Assembly (NCBI GenBank): GCA_944346885.1
Contig: CALVMR010000033.1
Location: forward strand, 1-53,019
Source: an uncultured Clostridia bacterium
GTDB taxonomy: Bacteria > Bacillota > Clostridia > Christensenellales > Borkfalkiaceae
Length of the DNA stretch: 53,019 nt
Direction: 5' to 3'
Below the pieces are notes generated by a model that did no database searches, was not told where the DNA came from, and saw nothing but the letters and a program-made list of their open reading frames with translations. Shown in pieces: positions 41,186 to 50,922 of the stretch (position 1 is its first letter; each line of letters begins with the position of its first letter). Made by a program: the position numbers and the translations under genes.

Positions 41186-43192
41186 ATGGAACTTACGGCG
41201 CTGAAAGGCATTTCGGAAAAGCGGGCAAAGGACCTTGCCGCGCTGGGCGTGCACACGGCGGAAGAGCTCGTGCGGCTGTTTCCGCGCGCCTATCTCGACC
41301 TGACGCGGCAGGTGCGCCTTTCGGAGTGCTATCACAACGATACCGTGCTGTTGGCGTGCCGCGTCGTATCCCCGCCGCAAACGGTGCACGGCGGGCGGCG
41401 CCCGTTCGTAAAGGTGTGGTGCGAGCAGGAGGGGGAGCGTTTTTCCGCCATATGGTTCAACGCGCCGTATGTGCGCGCAAAACTCGTTGCCGGCAGGGAG
41501 TATCTCTTTTACGGGCGGGTGAGCAACCGCTACGGCATGATGCCGGGTATGGTCAATCCGCAGTTCGAGCCGCGCGGCGCGGGCAGGTTGCAGGGCATCG
41601 TGCCCGTGTACCCGCTCAAAGCCTCCCTTACCCAAAAGTGCGTGCGCGACTCCGCCGCGGAGGCACTGCGCCGCTTTCCGCCGCAGACGGCGATCCCCGC
41701 GCCGCTCGTCAAAAAGTACGCGCTCCCGCCGTTGGCGGAGGCGTACCGCGCCGTGCACGCGCCGCTTTCCTTTGCGCAAAAAGACGCCGCCGCCGAGCGC
41801 ATCGCGCTGGAAGAGTACTTTGTTTTGCTCTCCGCGTTCAAATTCATCAAGGGCGGCAAAGAGGATGCGCGCGTCTTTTCTTACGCCTGTACCGATGCGG
41901 AGCTAGCCGCGTTTGCCGCGCGCTTTCCGTACGCGCTGACCGCAGGGCAAAAGGGCGCCGCCGCGGAGATCTTGCAGGACCTGCATTCCCCCCGCCGCAT
42001 GAACAGGCTGCTGCAAGGGGATGTGGGCTGCGGCAAAACCGCCGTTGCGCTGTGCGCCGTGTATATGGCGGTAAAGAGCGGGCACCGCGCGATGATGCTG
42101 GCGCCCACCGAGGTGCTCGCCGAACAAAATTACGCGCTCGTAAAAAAATTTTTGCCGGAATACGCCTCCGTATTGCTTACGGGCTCCACGCCCGCCAAGG
42201 AGAAGCGGGCGATCAAGCGCGCGCTGGCGGAGGGGGAGGCGGCGATCGCCTGCGGCACGCACGCCCTGCTCCAAGAGGACGTGCGGATGGCGGATCTTGC
42301 GCTGTGCGTGTGCGACGAGCAGCAGCGCTTCGGCGTGGCGCAGCGCTCCGCCCTCGGCGGAAAGAGCGACGGCGCCGATATGCTGGTCATGTCCGCCACG
42401 CCCATCCCGCGCACGCTGTCTTTGATCTTTTACGGCGATCTGGATATCTCCGAGATCCGCGAAAAGCCGAAGCAGCGCGCCGAAACGGTCACCGCCGTGG
42501 TCCCGCAGCGCAAATACGAGGATATGCTCGCCTACATCGGCAAAGCGGTGCGGCAGGGAGAGCGCGCGTACTTTGTCTGCCCCAAGATCGAGGGAGACGA
42601 GGAGGGCACGCTCGCCGGGGTCACCGAGCTGTACGAAGAGCTGCAAGCCGCGCTGCCGCAGGTGCGTTTTGCGCTGCTGCACGGGAAGATGAAAGAGGCG
42701 CAAAAGGCGCAGGCGGTCTCCGATTTCCGCGAAGGAAGGGCGGATTGTTTGGTCACCACCACCGTCATCGAAGTGGGCATCGACGTGCCCGCCGCCACCG
42801 TTATGGTCATCTACAACGCCGAGCGGTTCGGGCTTTCGCAGCTGCACCAGCTGCGCGGCAGGGTGGGGCGCGGCGAAAAAAAGAGCTATTGCTTTTTGCT
42901 TGTCGGCGCCGATTCGGAAGAGGCGCGCGCAAGGCTTTCGGTGCTGAAAAACAACGCGGACGGTTTCCGCATCGCCGAAGAGGACCTCAAACTGCGGGGC
43001 GGCGGCGATTTTTTGGGGGTGCGGCAGAGCGGGCACGCCTTGGCGGATATCAAAAACCTGCGTTATCCGCCCTCCGTTATTTTCACGGCGAAAAAACTTG
43101 CGGACGAAGCCGTTTCCTGCGGCGGGGCGGAAAAACTGCGGCAGCTTGCCCTGCAAAAGTACGAGCGTTTGAAAGAGATCGTATTGAACTAG
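41186..43192 (+). CDS. recG: ATP-dependent DNA helicase RecG
   Basis: 668 residues. Reverses stalled forks and processes recombination intermediates. The wedge (OB) domain is N-terminal; Walker A GDVGCGKT is at about 277-284. The motif II region reads CDEQQRFG, where DEQHRFG is usual (His to Gln). Motifs further on: MSATPIPRTL, TTVIEVGIDVPAAT and QLHQLRGRVGRG. The ATG at 41186 gives the family N-terminus; the frame is open from 41090. Confidence 0.94.
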   Translation: MELTALKGISEKRAKDLAALGVHTAEELVRLFPRAYLDLTRQVRLSECYHNDTVLLACRVVSPPQTVHGGRRPFVKVWCEQEGERFSAIWFNAPYVRAKLVAGREYLFYGRVSNRYGMMPGMVNPQFEPRGAGRLQGIVPVYPLKASLTQKCVRDSAAEALRRFPPQTAIPAPLVKKYALPPLAEAYRAVHAPLSFAQKDAAAERIALEEYFVLLSAFKFIKGGKEDARVFSYACTDAELAAFAARFPYALTAGQKGAAAEILQDLHSPRRMNRLLQGDVGCGKTAVALCAVYMAVKSGHRAMMLAPTEVLAEQNYALVKKFLPEYASVLLTGSTPAKEKRAIKRALAEGEAAIACGTHALLQEDVRMADLALCVCDEQQRFGVAQRSALGGKSDGADMLVMSATPIPRTLSLIFYGDLDISEIREKPKQRAETVTAVVPQRKYEDMLAYIGKAVRQGERAYFVCPKIEGDEEGTLAGVTELYEELQAALPQVRFALLHGKMKEAQKAQAVSDFREGRADCLVTTTVIEVGIDVPAATVMVIYNAERFGLSQLHQLRGRVGRGEKKSYCFLLVGADSEEARARLSVLKNNADGFRIAEEDLKLRGGGDFLGVRQSGHALADIKNLRYPPSVIFTAKKLADEAVSCGGAEKLRQLALQKYERLKEIVLN

Positions 43193-43201
43193 TTTTTTTA
43201 T

Positions 43202-43234
43202 TTTCCGCGCACGCCGAAACGGCGTGCGCGGAAA
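43202..43234. terminator. Hairpin after recG
   Basis: TTTCCGCGCACGCCG, AAA, CGGCGTGCGCGGAAA, a perfect 15-bp stem; no T run on the plus side. Confidence 0.6.
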
Positions 43235-43247
43235 CATATGCCTGCGT

Positions 43248-43314
43248 GGAAAGGAAGCCCGCGCGGAAAAGACGCCCGCGCGGAAAGGAAGCTAGCAGGA
43301 AAGGATGCCCGCCC
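43248..43314. repeat. 17-bp tandem repeat, about four units
   Basis: Unit GGAAAGGAAGCCCGCGC with variants. Non-coding. Confidence 0.7.
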
Positions 43315-43338
43315 GCCGCGGCGGGCGCTTTTTGTTTT
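43311..43338 (+). terminator. Terminator upstream of the his operon
   Basis: GCCCGCC, GC, GGCGGGC followed by GCTTTTTGTTTT. Confidence 0.7.
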
Positions 43339-43434
43339 GCGGGCGCACGCGCGTTTTTTGCTTTGCAAAAAATTTTTGCGGGCGCGGCGCGCCGCGTAAA
43401 GTTTACGTTCCCCTTTGCGGAGCCCTTTCGATTA

Positions 43435-43464
43435 TTGACAAAAGGGGCGGAAAAATGGTAAAAT
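43435..43464 (+). promoter_or_regulatory. Promoter of the his operon
   Basis: TTGACA, 18-bp spacer, TAAAAT (43459-43464). Confidence 0.85.
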
Positions 43465-43520
43465 CGAAGGGAGAACAAAAAAGAGTGCGGGCGCCGCGGC
43501 GTGTGCGGCGGGGAGGAAAC

Positions 43521-45134
43521 ATGCAACACTTTAAATTGCCCGCGGGCGTGCGCGACGTGCTGCCCGAACAGAGCGGCGCGTTGGACGCGGCAGAGCAGCT
43601 TTTGCGCAAAAAATTTGCGGAAGCGGGCTTTCGCACGGTGCGCGCGGCGGGGCTGGAATATTACGATACGCTGACCAAGATCGGCAGCGCCGTCGATCAG
43701 GCGCAGATGTTCAAGATGACCGACCGCGACGGAAACCTTATCGTGCTGCGCCCGGATATGACGCTCGCTTGCGCGCGCATCGAGGCGACCAAATTGCACG
43801 GCGCCCCGTCGCGGCTGTGCTATTTTTCGGATATTTACGATTTTTCCGCGGGCGGAAATTCCGACCGCGAGGTGGCGCAGGCGGGCGTGGAGATCTTCGG
43901 GGAAGAGGGCGCGCGCGCCGATGCGGACGCCGTTGCCTTTGCGGTGGAATGCTGCAAAGCGCTGGGGCTGAAAGATTTTATCATTGATATCGGGCACGTC
44001 GGCTTTTACAAAGGGCTGCTCGAAGAGAGCGGGCTCTCCGCCGAGGAGAGCGAGCAGCTGCGCGCCTACATCAACGCCAAGGACGCGGTGAATACCGAAA
44101 TGGCGCTGCGCCGCACGGGCGCGCCCGCGCGGGTGCAGGCGGCGATCCTCGCCCTCCCTTCGCTGTTCGGCGGGGCGGAAGTGCTTGCCGAAGCGGAAAA
44201 ACTGACGGATAATCCCCTCGCGCGCGCGTCGCTGGCGCACTTGCAGGCGGTCTATGCGTGTTTGAAGGAGCGGGGCGCGGAAAAGTACGTTTCGTTCGAT
44301 CTGGGTACGGTCAAAAGCCTCGCGTACTATTCGGGCATCGTGTTCACGGGGCTCGCCGAGGGCGTGGGCGCGCCCGTGCTTTCGGGCGGGCGGTACGACG
44401 GGTTGTGCGCCCAGTACGGGGCAGACGTTCCCGCCGTCGGGTTCGCCGTCGGCATGATGCGCGCGATGCAGGCGTGCGGAAGCGCCGCCCGCCGCACGGG
44501 CGGGCGGGGGGCGGTAAACGTCGCCCTCGCCAAGGGCAGGCTGGCAAGCAGCTGCGCAGACCTTTTGTGCAAATGCGGCGTTCCCGCAGGAATCTTGAAG
44601 GAGGAGACGCGCAAACTCGTGCTCGAAACGCCGGACGGCGCCTTCCGCTTTTTCTTCGTAAAGCCGTCGGACGTGCCTACCTACGTCGAATACGGCGTGG
44701 CGGATATCGGCATCGTCGGAAAGGACACCCTGCTGGAAGCGGAGGCGGATCTCTACGAGATGCTCGACCTCGGCTTTGAACGCTGCAAGCTGTGTTTGGC
44801 GGGCTTTCCGGGGACGGCGATAGAGGGCGCGGCGCACCTGCGCATCGCCAGCAAGTATGCGCGCACGGCGAAAAAGCTGTTCGCCTCCCGCGGTTCGGCG
44901 GCGGAGGTCATCGAACTGCACGGCTCCATCGAGCTGGCGCCCCTTACGGGGCTTTCGGACGTCATTTTCGACATCGTGCAGTCCGGCGCCACGCTGCGCG
45001 CCAACGGGCTTACGGTGTTGGAAGAGGTGTTCGATATCTCCGCGCGGCTCGTTGCCAACAAGGTGAGTTTGAAGACCAAGGCGGCGCAGATCCTGCCGCT
45101 CATCGCGGAGATGAAAAAGTACATCGAGGGCTGA
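43521..45134 (+). CDS. hisZG: Fused ATP phosphoribosyltransferase: HisZ regulatory + HisG catalytic (short form)
   Basis: 537 residues. First step of histidine synthesis. Residues 1 to about 325 are HisZ, a histidyl-tRNA-synthetase-like chain without tRNA charging (LPAGVRDVLPEQ; RPDMTLACARI; GVGAPVLSGGRYDGL). From about 332 follows the short HisG (NVALAKGRLASSCADLL; YGVADIGIVGKDTLLE; IVQSGATLRANGL). The short HisG always needs HisZ; here they are one chain. GGGGAGG before the ATG at 43521. No stop or shift at the junction, so the fusion is real in this sequence. Confidence 0.92.
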   Translation: MQHFKLPAGVRDVLPEQSGALDAAEQLLRKKFAEAGFRTVRAAGLEYYDTLTKIGSAVDQAQMFKMTDRDGNLIVLRPDMTLACARIEATKLHGAPSRLCYFSDIYDFSAGGNSDREVAQAGVEIFGEEGARADADAVAFAVECCKALGLKDFIIDIGHVGFYKGLLEESGLSAEESEQLRAYINAKDAVNTEMALRRTGAPARVQAAILALPSLFGGAEVLAEAEKLTDNPLARASLAHLQAVYACLKERGAEKYVSFDLGTVKSLAYYSGIVFTGLAEGVGAPVLSGGRYDGLCAQYGADVPAVGFAVGMMRAMQACGSAARRTGGRGAVNVALAKGRLASSCADLLCKCGVPAGILKEETRKLVLETPDGAFRFFFVKPSDVPTYVEYGVADIGIVGKDTLLEAEADLYEMLDLGFERCKLCLAGFPGTAIEGAAHLRIASKYARTAKKLFASRGSAAEVIELHGSIELAPLTGLSDVIFDIVQSGATLRANGLTVLEEVFDISARLVANKVSLKTKAAQILPLIAEMKKYIEG

Positions 45135-45140
45135 TCCCGT

Positions 45141-46415
45141 ATGAGAATTTTTGAAAATGCCGCCGCCGCGGCGGAGATCTTGAAACGCGGCAGGTTCGAT
45201 GACGAGGAAAAGGCAGTCGCCGTGCGCGCCATCGTTGCCGATGTGCGCGAAAACGGGGATAAGGCGCTGTTTTCCTATTGCAAACGGTTTGACGGTTCCG
45301 ATTTGAACGCGGGCACCGTTGCCGCCTCCCGCGCGGAGATCGAAGCGGCGTACCGGGCGCTGGATAAGCAGCTGCTCGCCTCCATGCGGCGGGCTGCCGA
45401 AAACGTGCTGGCGTACCACAGCCGCGGCAAGCTGCGGCAGGACGTGCGCACCGCAGGCGGGCGCACCACGGGGTATGTGTATCGCGCGGTGGAGCGCGCG
45501 GGCATTTATGTGCCGGGCGGCACGGCGCCGCTGTTTAGTTCGGTGCTGATGGGCGTTTTGCCCGCAAAGGCGGCGGGGGTGGAGCACATCTATGTGTGCA
45601 CGCCCGCCAAGGAGGGGAAGGTCGCGCCCGCGATTTTGGCGGCGGCGGATCTGTGCGGCGCGGAAAAGGTCTTTAAGATCGGCGGCGCGCAGGCGATCGC
45701 CGCGCTCGCGTACGGCACCGAAAGCGTGCCGAAAGCGGACGTCATCGCAGGCCCCGGCAACATCTATGTCACGCTCGCCAAAAAGGAGGTGTACGGGCAG
45801 GTCGGCATCGATATGCTCGCGGGGCCTTCCGAGATCCTCATCATTGCAGACGGGGCGCAGGAACCGAAGTTCGTGGCGGCGGATATCCTTTCGCAGGCGG
45901 AGCACGACGTGCTCGCCCGCGCCATCCTGCTCACGCCCGACCGCCTTTTTGCCGAACGCGTTTCCGCCGAGGTCGAGCGGCAGTCGGAGCGGCTCGCGCG
46001 CAGGGAGATTGCGGAGCGCTCGGTGCAAAACGCGGGCGGGATCATTCTCGTAAACGATCTCGAAGAGGCGTGCGCGCTCGCCAATGCGATCGCCCCGGAA
46101 CATTTGGAGCTGGCAACGGAAAACTGCGAAGCGCTCCTGCCCAAGATCCGCAACGCGGGCGCGGTGTTCATGGGGCGCTGGACGAGTGAACCGCTCGGCG
46201 ATTATTTTGCGGGGCCGGATCATACGCTGCCCACGGGCGGAACGGCGCGCTTTTTCGAAGCGCTCAACCGCGGCACCTTTTTGCGGAAGATGAGCGTCAT
46301 CCGGTACACCGAAAAGGCGCTCCGCAAGGACGGGGAGGATGTGATCCGCCTTGCCGAAAACGAACAGCTGGGGGCGCACGCCAACGCCGTGCGCATCCGT
46401 TTGGAGGAAAAATGA
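45141..46415 (+). CDS. hisD: Histidinol dehydrogenase
   Basis: 424 residues. Oxidises histidinol to histidine with NAD+ and zinc. GIYVPGGTAPLFSSVLMG, VDVIAGPGNIYV-like segment (read PKADVIAGPGNIYV), DMLAGPSEILI, SQAEHDVLARAIL and DHTLPTGGTARFF are the family blocks with zinc ligands. Starts 6 bp after hisZG and overlaps hisB by 4 bp. Confidence 0.96.
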   Translation: MRIFENAAAAAEILKRGRFDDEEKAVAVRAIVADVRENGDKALFSYCKRFDGSDLNAGTVAASRAEIEAAYRALDKQLLASMRRAAENVLAYHSRGKLRQDVRTAGGRTTGYVYRAVERAGIYVPGGTAPLFSSVLMGVLPAKAAGVEHIYVCTPAKEGKVAPAILAAADLCGAEKVFKIGGAQAIAALAYGTESVPKADVIAGPGNIYVTLAKKEVYGQVGIDMLAGPSEILIIADGAQEPKFVAADILSQAEHDVLARAILLTPDRLFAERVSAEVERQSERLARREIAERSVQNAGGIILVNDLEEACALANAIAPEHLELATENCEALLPKIRNAGAVFMGRWTSEPLGDYFAGPDHTLPTGGTARFFEALNRGTFLRKMSVIRYTEKALRKDGEDVIRLAENEQLGAHANAVRIRLEEK

Positions 46416-46984
46416 GAAAGGCAGAGGTCAACCGCAAAACGCGGGAAACGAACATAACGCTGGCGTTGGATCTGGACGGCGGCGAAAGCGCGATCGACAC
46501 GGGCGTCGGGTTTTTCAACCATATGCTCGAACTGCTCGCCGTGCATTCGGGTATGGGGTTGCGCGTTTGCTGCAAGGGGGATACCGACGTCGATTTCCAC
46601 CACAGCGTGGAAGACGTGGGCATCTGCTTGGGGCAGGCGTTCAAAGCCGCGCTGGGCGAAAAGAGGGGTATCGCCCGCTTTGCCGACCGCGTCGTGCCCA
46701 TGGACGAATGCTGCGCGCAGGTCGCGCTGGATCTTTCGGGCAGGCCGTATTTGAATTTCAAAGCGCGCCTTTCGGGCAAGATCGGCGAATTTGACGCCGA
46801 GCTCGTCGAAGAATTTTGGCGCGCGTTCGCCTTTAACGCGGGCGTCAATCTGTACATAGACCTGCTTTCGGGCGGGAACATGCATCACGAGGCGGAGTGC
46901 ATCTTCAAGGGCGTTGCAAAGTGCGTGCAGGACGCCGTAAAGATCGTATCCGACCGCGTTCCCTCTTCCAAAGGGGTGCTGTAA
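46412..46984 (+). CDS. hisB: Imidazoleglycerol-phosphate dehydratase
   Basis: 190 residues, single-domain form without the phosphatase part. Metal-binding HHxxE motifs in DFHHSVEDVGICLG and NMHHEAECIFKG; FFNHMLELLAVHSG near the start. Translationally coupled to hisD. Confidence 0.96.
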   Translation: MRKAEVNRKTRETNITLALDLDGGESAIDTGVGFFNHMLELLAVHSGMGLRVCCKGDTDVDFHHSVEDVGICLGQAFKAALGEKRGIARFADRVVPMDECCAQVALDLSGRPYLNFKARLSGKIGEFDAELVEEFWRAFAFNAGVNLYIDLLSGGNMHHEAECIFKGVAKCVQDAVKIVSDRVPSSKGVL

Positions 46985-47572
46985 GTGATCGGCATCGTAG
47001 ATTACGGGCTGGGGAACCTGCGCTCGGTGCAAAAGGCGCTGGAAGCGGCGGGCGCCTCCGCCTGCATTTCGGGCGAGCCCGCCGTGCTGGACGGGTGTGA
47101 AAAGCTCGTTTTGCCGGGGGTGGGCGCCTTCGGGGCGGGCATGCGGCAGCTTTGCGCGCGCGGGCTGGACGCATACCTGCGCATGCGCGCGCGGCAAACG
47201 AAGATACTCGGCATCTGCCTCGGCATGCAGCTGCTGTTGGAGAGCAGCAGCGAGGAGGGTGAGTACGCGGGGCTGGGCTTTTTGCGCGGAAAATGCGTTC
47301 GGTTTGCGGCGGGGAAGATCCCGCAGGTGGGCTGGAACGAGGTGTTTTCGCTCAAAACGCCGCTGTTTGCGGGCATAGGCGAGGGAACGCGCTTTTATTT
47401 CGTGCACAGCTACCGCGCCGTGTGCGGGGAAGAGAACGTATGCGCAAAAACCGATTATTACGGCGCGTACCCCTCCGCCGTGTATGCGGGCAACGTGTTC
47501 GGCGTGCAGTTCCATCCGGAAAAGAGCGGCGCCGCCGGGCTGAAATTACTGAAAAATTTTGTCGGCATGTGA
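46985..47572 (+). CDS. hisH: Imidazole glycerol phosphate synthase, glutaminase subunit
   Basis: 195 residues. Gives ammonia from glutamine to HisF. Class-I amidotransferase triad: Cys in ILGICLGMQLLLES, His and Glu in GVQFHPEKSG. GTG start one base after the hisB stop codon's end, with AAAGGGG inside hisB as ribosome binding site. Confidence 0.95.
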   Translation: MIGIVDYGLGNLRSVQKALEAAGASACISGEPAVLDGCEKLVLPGVGAFGAGMRQLCARGLDAYLRMRARQTKILGICLGMQLLLESSSEEGEYAGLGFLRGKCVRFAAGKIPQVGWNEVFSLKTPLFAGIGEGTRFYFVHSYRAVCGEENVCAKTDYYGAYPSAVYAGNVFGVQFHPEKSGAAGLKLLKNFVGM

Positions 47573-47597
47573 AGTGCCGTACAAAGGAGGCTGACAT

Positions 47598-48317
47598 ATG
47601 ATCCTCTTTCCTGCGATCGATATCCTCGGCGGGCGGGCGGTGCGTCTTTGCCGCGGGGATAAGGAAAAGGTCACCGATTACGGAGACCCGCTCGCCTTTG
47701 CCGAAAAATGGGCGGAGGCGGGCGCGGAATGGCTGCACGTCGTCGATCTTTCGGGCGCGTTTACGGGGGAGAGCGGCATCGACCCCGTGATCGGGGAGAT
47801 CAAAAAGCGCTTTCCGCAGCTGATGATCCAAAGCGGCGGCGGGCTGCGCAGGGTCACGGACGTGCGGCGGCGCATCGACGCGGGGGCGGACCGCGCCGTC
47901 ATCGGCACGATGGCGTTCTGCGATCCGGACGAATTTGCGCTCACCGTGTACCAGTTCCCCGAAAAGATCGTAGCCGGCATCGACGAGCGCGGCGGCATGT
48001 TTGCCGTCAAGGGCTGGACGGAGACGACGGGGATCACCGCCGTGTCGTTCGGGAAGCGCTGCCGCCGCATGGGCATCCGCTGCGCGCTGTTCACGGATAT
48101 TTCCAAAGACGGCGCCATGGCGGGCGTAAACGTTTCCGAAACGGTGCGCATGCAAAAGGAAACGGAGCTGGATATCATCGCTTCGGGCGGCGTTTCTTCG
48201 ATGGAAGATCTCGCCAATCTTGCCGAGGCGGGCGTATACGGCGCGGTGCTCGGCAAATCCATTTACGACGGGGCGATCGATCTGCGCGAAGCGATCGTGC
48301 GCTTCCCGCAGCGGTAA
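47598..48317 (+). CDS. hisA: ProFAR isomerase HisA
   Basis: 239 residues. TIM barrel. [19 protein letters not shown] holds the first catalytic Asp, [13 protein letters not shown] the second; phosphate sites are SGGGLRR and ASGGVSS. AAAGGAGG before the ATG. Confidence 0.95.
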   Translation: MILFPAIDILGGRAVRLCRGDKEKVTDYGDPLAFAEKWAEAGAEWLHVVDLSGAFTGESGIDPVIGEIKKRFPQLMIQSGGGLRRVTDVRRRIDAGADRAVIGTMAFCDPDEFALTVYQFPEKIVAGIDERGGMFAVKGWTETTGITAVSFGKRCRRMGIRCALFTDISKDGAMAGVNVSETVRMQKETELDIIASGGVSSMEDLANLAEAGVYGAVLGKSIYDGAIDLREAIVRFPQR

Positions 48318-48326
48318 AAAAACGGG

Positions 48327-48349
48327 CGGGCGCGCCTTTGGCGCGCCCG
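48327..48349. other. 10-bp hairpin between hisA and hisF
   Basis: CGGGCGCGCC, TTT, GGCGCGCCCG, flanked by A runs. No T run on the plus side, so it more likely affects mRNA stability than stops the operon. Confidence 0.5.
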
Positions 48350-48393
48350 AAAAACGTGCGGCGGCTTGCGCCGAACGGAAAAGGAAGTTCTGT

Positions 48394-49155
48394 ATGCTCG
48401 CAAAACGCATCATTCCCTGCTTGGATATCGATAAGGGCAGGGTGGTAAAGGGCGTCAATTTCGTCAACCTCATCGACGCGGGCGATCCCGTGGCGGTGGC
48501 AAAGGCGTACGATTCGATCGGCGCGGACGAGATCGTTTTTTTGGATATCACCGCCTCTTCGGACGGGCGCAAAACCGCCGTGGAACTGCTCGCCCGTGCA
48601 AGCGAACAGGTGTTCCTCCCGCTCACGGTGGGCGGGGGCATCCGCACGGTCGCGGATTTCCGCGAAATGCTCGCGGCGGGGGCGGATAAGATCGCCGTCA
48701 ATTCCGCGGCGATCCGCGATCCGTCTTTGATCGCCGCGGCGGCGCAAACGTTCGGCTCGCAGTGCGTGGTGCTGGCGGTGGACGCAAAGCGCAACGCGCA
48801 GGGGCGCTGGGACGTGTACGCGAACGGCGGCAGGGTCAACACCGGGCTGGACGCCGTGGAATGGATCGAGCGCGCCGCATCGCTCGGCGCGGGGGAAGTG
48901 CTGCTTACCAGCATGGACCGAGACGGAACAAAGGCGGGGTACGACATTGCGCTTACCCGCGCGGCGGCAGAGGCGGTCAACATCCCCGTCATCGCTTCGG
49001 GCGGGGCGGGATGCATGCAGGATTTTGCCGACGTGCTCACCGAAGGAAAGGCGGATGCGGCGCTGGCGGCATCGCTGTTTCATTTTAAAGAGATCGGCAT
49101 GAAAGAGCTGAAAGAATTTTTGGCGGAGCGGGGCATCCCCGTGCGGAGGGTGTAA
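48394..49155 (+). CDS. hisF: Imidazole glycerol phosphate synthase, cyclase subunit
   Basis: 253 residues. Makes IGP and AICAR from PRFAR with ammonia from His[17 protein letters not shown] has the catalytic Asp near residue 11, [13 protein letters not shown] the second; phosphate sites GGGIRT and SGGAGC. Start at 48394 (AAAAGGAAG ahead) gives the family N-terminus. Confidence 0.96.
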   Translation: MLAKRIIPCLDIDKGRVVKGVNFVNLIDAGDPVAVAKAYDSIGADEIVFLDITASSDGRKTAVELLARASEQVFLPLTVGGGIRTVADFREMLAAGADKIAVNSAAIRDPSLIAAAAQTFGSQCVVLAVDAKRNAQGRWDVYANGGRVNTGLDAVEWIERAASLGAGEVLLTSMDRDGTKAGYDIALTRAAAEAVNIPVIASGGAGCMQDFADVLTEGKADAALAASLFHFKEIGMKELKEFLAERGIPVRRV

Positions 49156-49156
49156 A

Positions 49157-49756
49157 ATGGAAGAACTCAAATGGGATCAAAACGGGCTGGTCTGTGCCGT
49201 CGCGCAGGACTATGCGAGCGGCGAAGTGCTCATGCAGGCGTATATGAACGCCGAGGCATATAAAAAGACGCTGGAAACGGGGTACGCGCACTATTACAGC
49301 CGTTCCCGGAAAAAGTTGTGGAAAAAAGGGGAGGAGAGCGGGCACCTGCAAAAGGTGCGCGGCATTTTCCTAGACTGCGATAAAGACTGCGTGTTGCTCA
49401 AAGTCGAACAGACGGGCGCCGCCTGCCATACGGGGCAGTACAGCTGCTTTTTTACGCCCGTGCGCGAATGCGGCGCGGGGGCGGAAATGCTGGGGCAGCT
49501 GGAACGCATCGTCGAAGACAGAAAGCGGAACCCCGAAGAGGGAAGTTACACCTCCTATCTGTTTGAAAAGGGCGTGGATAAGATCGCCAAAAAGACGGGG
49601 GAAGAGGCGGTAGAGCTTGTCATCGCCGCCAAAAACGGCAGCAAGGAAGAGATCGTCGGCGAATGTGCAGACCTTTTTTACCATACCCTCGTGCTGCTTG
49701 CCGATGCGGGCGTAAAACTTGCGGATGTATGTACGGAGCTGAAAAACCGCCATTAA
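49157..49756 (+). CDS. hisIE: Bifunctional phosphoribosyl-AMP cyclohydrolase / phosphoribosyl-ATP pyrophosphatase
   Basis: 199 residues: HisI domain (about 1-105; [20 protein letters not shown] with metal and cysteine ligands) followed by HisE (about 110-199; [28 protein letters not shown]). The HisI-HisE fusion is common. Starts one base after the hisF stop. Last gene of the operon. Confidence 0.95.
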   Translation: MEELKWDQNGLVCAVAQDYASGEVLMQAYMNAEAYKKTLETGYAHYYSRSRKKLWKKGEESGHLQKVRGIFLDCDKDCVLLKVEQTGAACHTGQYSCFFTPVRECGAGAEMLGQLERIVEDRKRNPEEGSYTSYLFEKGVDKIAKKTGEEAVELVIAAKNGSKEEIVGECADLFYHTLVLLADAGVKLADVCTELKNRH

Positions 49757-49901
49757 CGTTCGGCAAAAATTTTACGTTTCGGGCTCGCGCCCGCTGCGCA
49801 AAACAAGGCAAGCCGCCGCCCGCGCTTTGCCGGCGCGCCGCCGCTTTCGGCGGCTGGAAAGCAAGAAATGCGGCGGAAAAGCAATAAATACGGAGTGTAT
49901 C

Positions 49902-50879
49902 ATGGAAAAGAGGAAGGGTTCGCTTTTATCGTTCCGCCCGGATATCAAGGTGTTGGACGCCACCTTGCGAGACGGCGGGCTGTGCAACAATTTTATGTTT
50001 TCGGACGAGTTTGCCCGCGCGCTGTATGCGATGAATCTGGCGGCGGGCGTCGATTATATGGAAATGGGGTACAAGGCATCGCGCGACCTGTTCGATCCCT
50101 CCAAGTTCGGAAAATACAAATTCTGCAACGAGGCGGATCTGCAAGCCATCGTCGGCGAAAACAAAACGGCGATGAAACTCGCCGTCATGGCAGACGTGGG
50201 CAGAACGGATTTTAAGCGCGATATCGGCAAAAAGGCGGATAGCGTCGTCGATATGGTGCGCGTTGCCTGCTATATAAACGAGATCCCCGCCGCCATCGAA
50301 ATGATCGAATACTGCCACAACCGCGGCTATGAAACGGCGGCAAACGTGATGGCGGTCTCCAAGGCAAAAGACGAAGAGATCGAGGACGCGCTCGGCATGC
50401 TGGGGCAAAGCCCCGTAGACGTCATCTACATGGTGGATAGTTACGGTTCGCTCTACCCCGAACAGGTCGCCGAGCTGACCAAACGCTACCTTGCCGCGGG
50501 CGAAAAATACGGCAAGAGCATCGGCATACATGCGCACAACAACCAGCAGCTCGCCTTCGGCAACACCATCGAGGCGGCAAGCTGGGGCGCGTCGCTCTTG
50601 GATATGACGGTGAACGGCATGGGCAGGGGCGCGGGCAACTGCGCCGCCGAATTGCTGCTTGGCTTTTTAAAGAACCCGAAGTACCGCTTGGCGCCGGTGC
50701 TGCGCTTTATCACCGAGCAGATGCTTCCGCTCAAAGCGCAGGGCGTGCTGTGGGGGTACGAAGTGCCGTACCTGATGACGGGCAGGATGAACAGCCATCC
50801 TTCCGCCGCCATCTCCTTTCTGCGCGCGGGGCGCACCGATTACGAGGCGTTTTACAACGAACTGTGCGAAAAGGATTGA
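49902..50879 (+). CDS. HMGL-like (DRE-TIM) aldolase family protein
   Basis: 325 residues. KVLDATLRDGGLCNNF carries the metal-binding Asp and the Arg typical of the DRE-TIM family, and IGIHAHNNQQLAFGNTIEA the two metal-binding His. VDSYGSLYPEQV is also family-like. The closest well-known relatives are 4-hydroxy-2-oxovalerate aldolases (DmpG), but no partner dehydrogenase is nearby, so the substrate is open. ATG at 49902 (GGAG ahead). It follows the his operon by 145 bp and may be a separate unit. Confidence 0.8.
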   Translation: MEKRKGSLLSFRPDIKVLDATLRDGGLCNNFMFSDEFARALYAMNLAAGVDYMEMGYKASRDLFDPSKFGKYKFCNEADLQAIVGENKTAMKLAVMADVGRTDFKRDIGKKADSVVDMVRVACYINEIPAAIEMIEYCHNRGYETAANVMAVSKAKDEEIEDALGMLGQSPVDVIYMVDSYGSLYPEQVAELTKRYLAAGEKYGKSIGIHAHNNQQLAFGNTIEAASWGASLLDMTVNGMGRGAGNCAAELLLGFLKNPKYRLAPVLRFITEQMLPLKAQGVLWGYEVPYLMTGRMNSHPSAAISFLRAGRTDYEAFYNELCEKD

Positions 50880-50922
50880 GCGCGCGGCTCTTTTGCCGCG
50901 TCTGCGCGCCGCTTTCGGGCGG

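Larger units (their letters stand above)
43193..43434. other. Intergenic region before the his operon: two hairpins and a tandem repeat
   Basis: No gene in the 328 bp between recG and hisZG. It holds a 15-bp hairpin (43202-43234), four imperfect 17-bp units (43248-43314), a GC hairpin with T run (43311-43338) and a promoter. I see no T-box or other his leader. Confidence 0.6.

Noticed and set aside
43339..43520. T-box or his leader attenuator before the his operon
   Set aside because: No T-box sequence, no His-rich leader peptide and no paired antiterminator seen.
43083..46379. Minus-strand frame of about 1100 codons opposite recG end, hisZG and hisD
   Set aside because: It is a shadow in GC-rich coding DNA; the plus strand carries clear family proteins and the minus frame has no family likeness.
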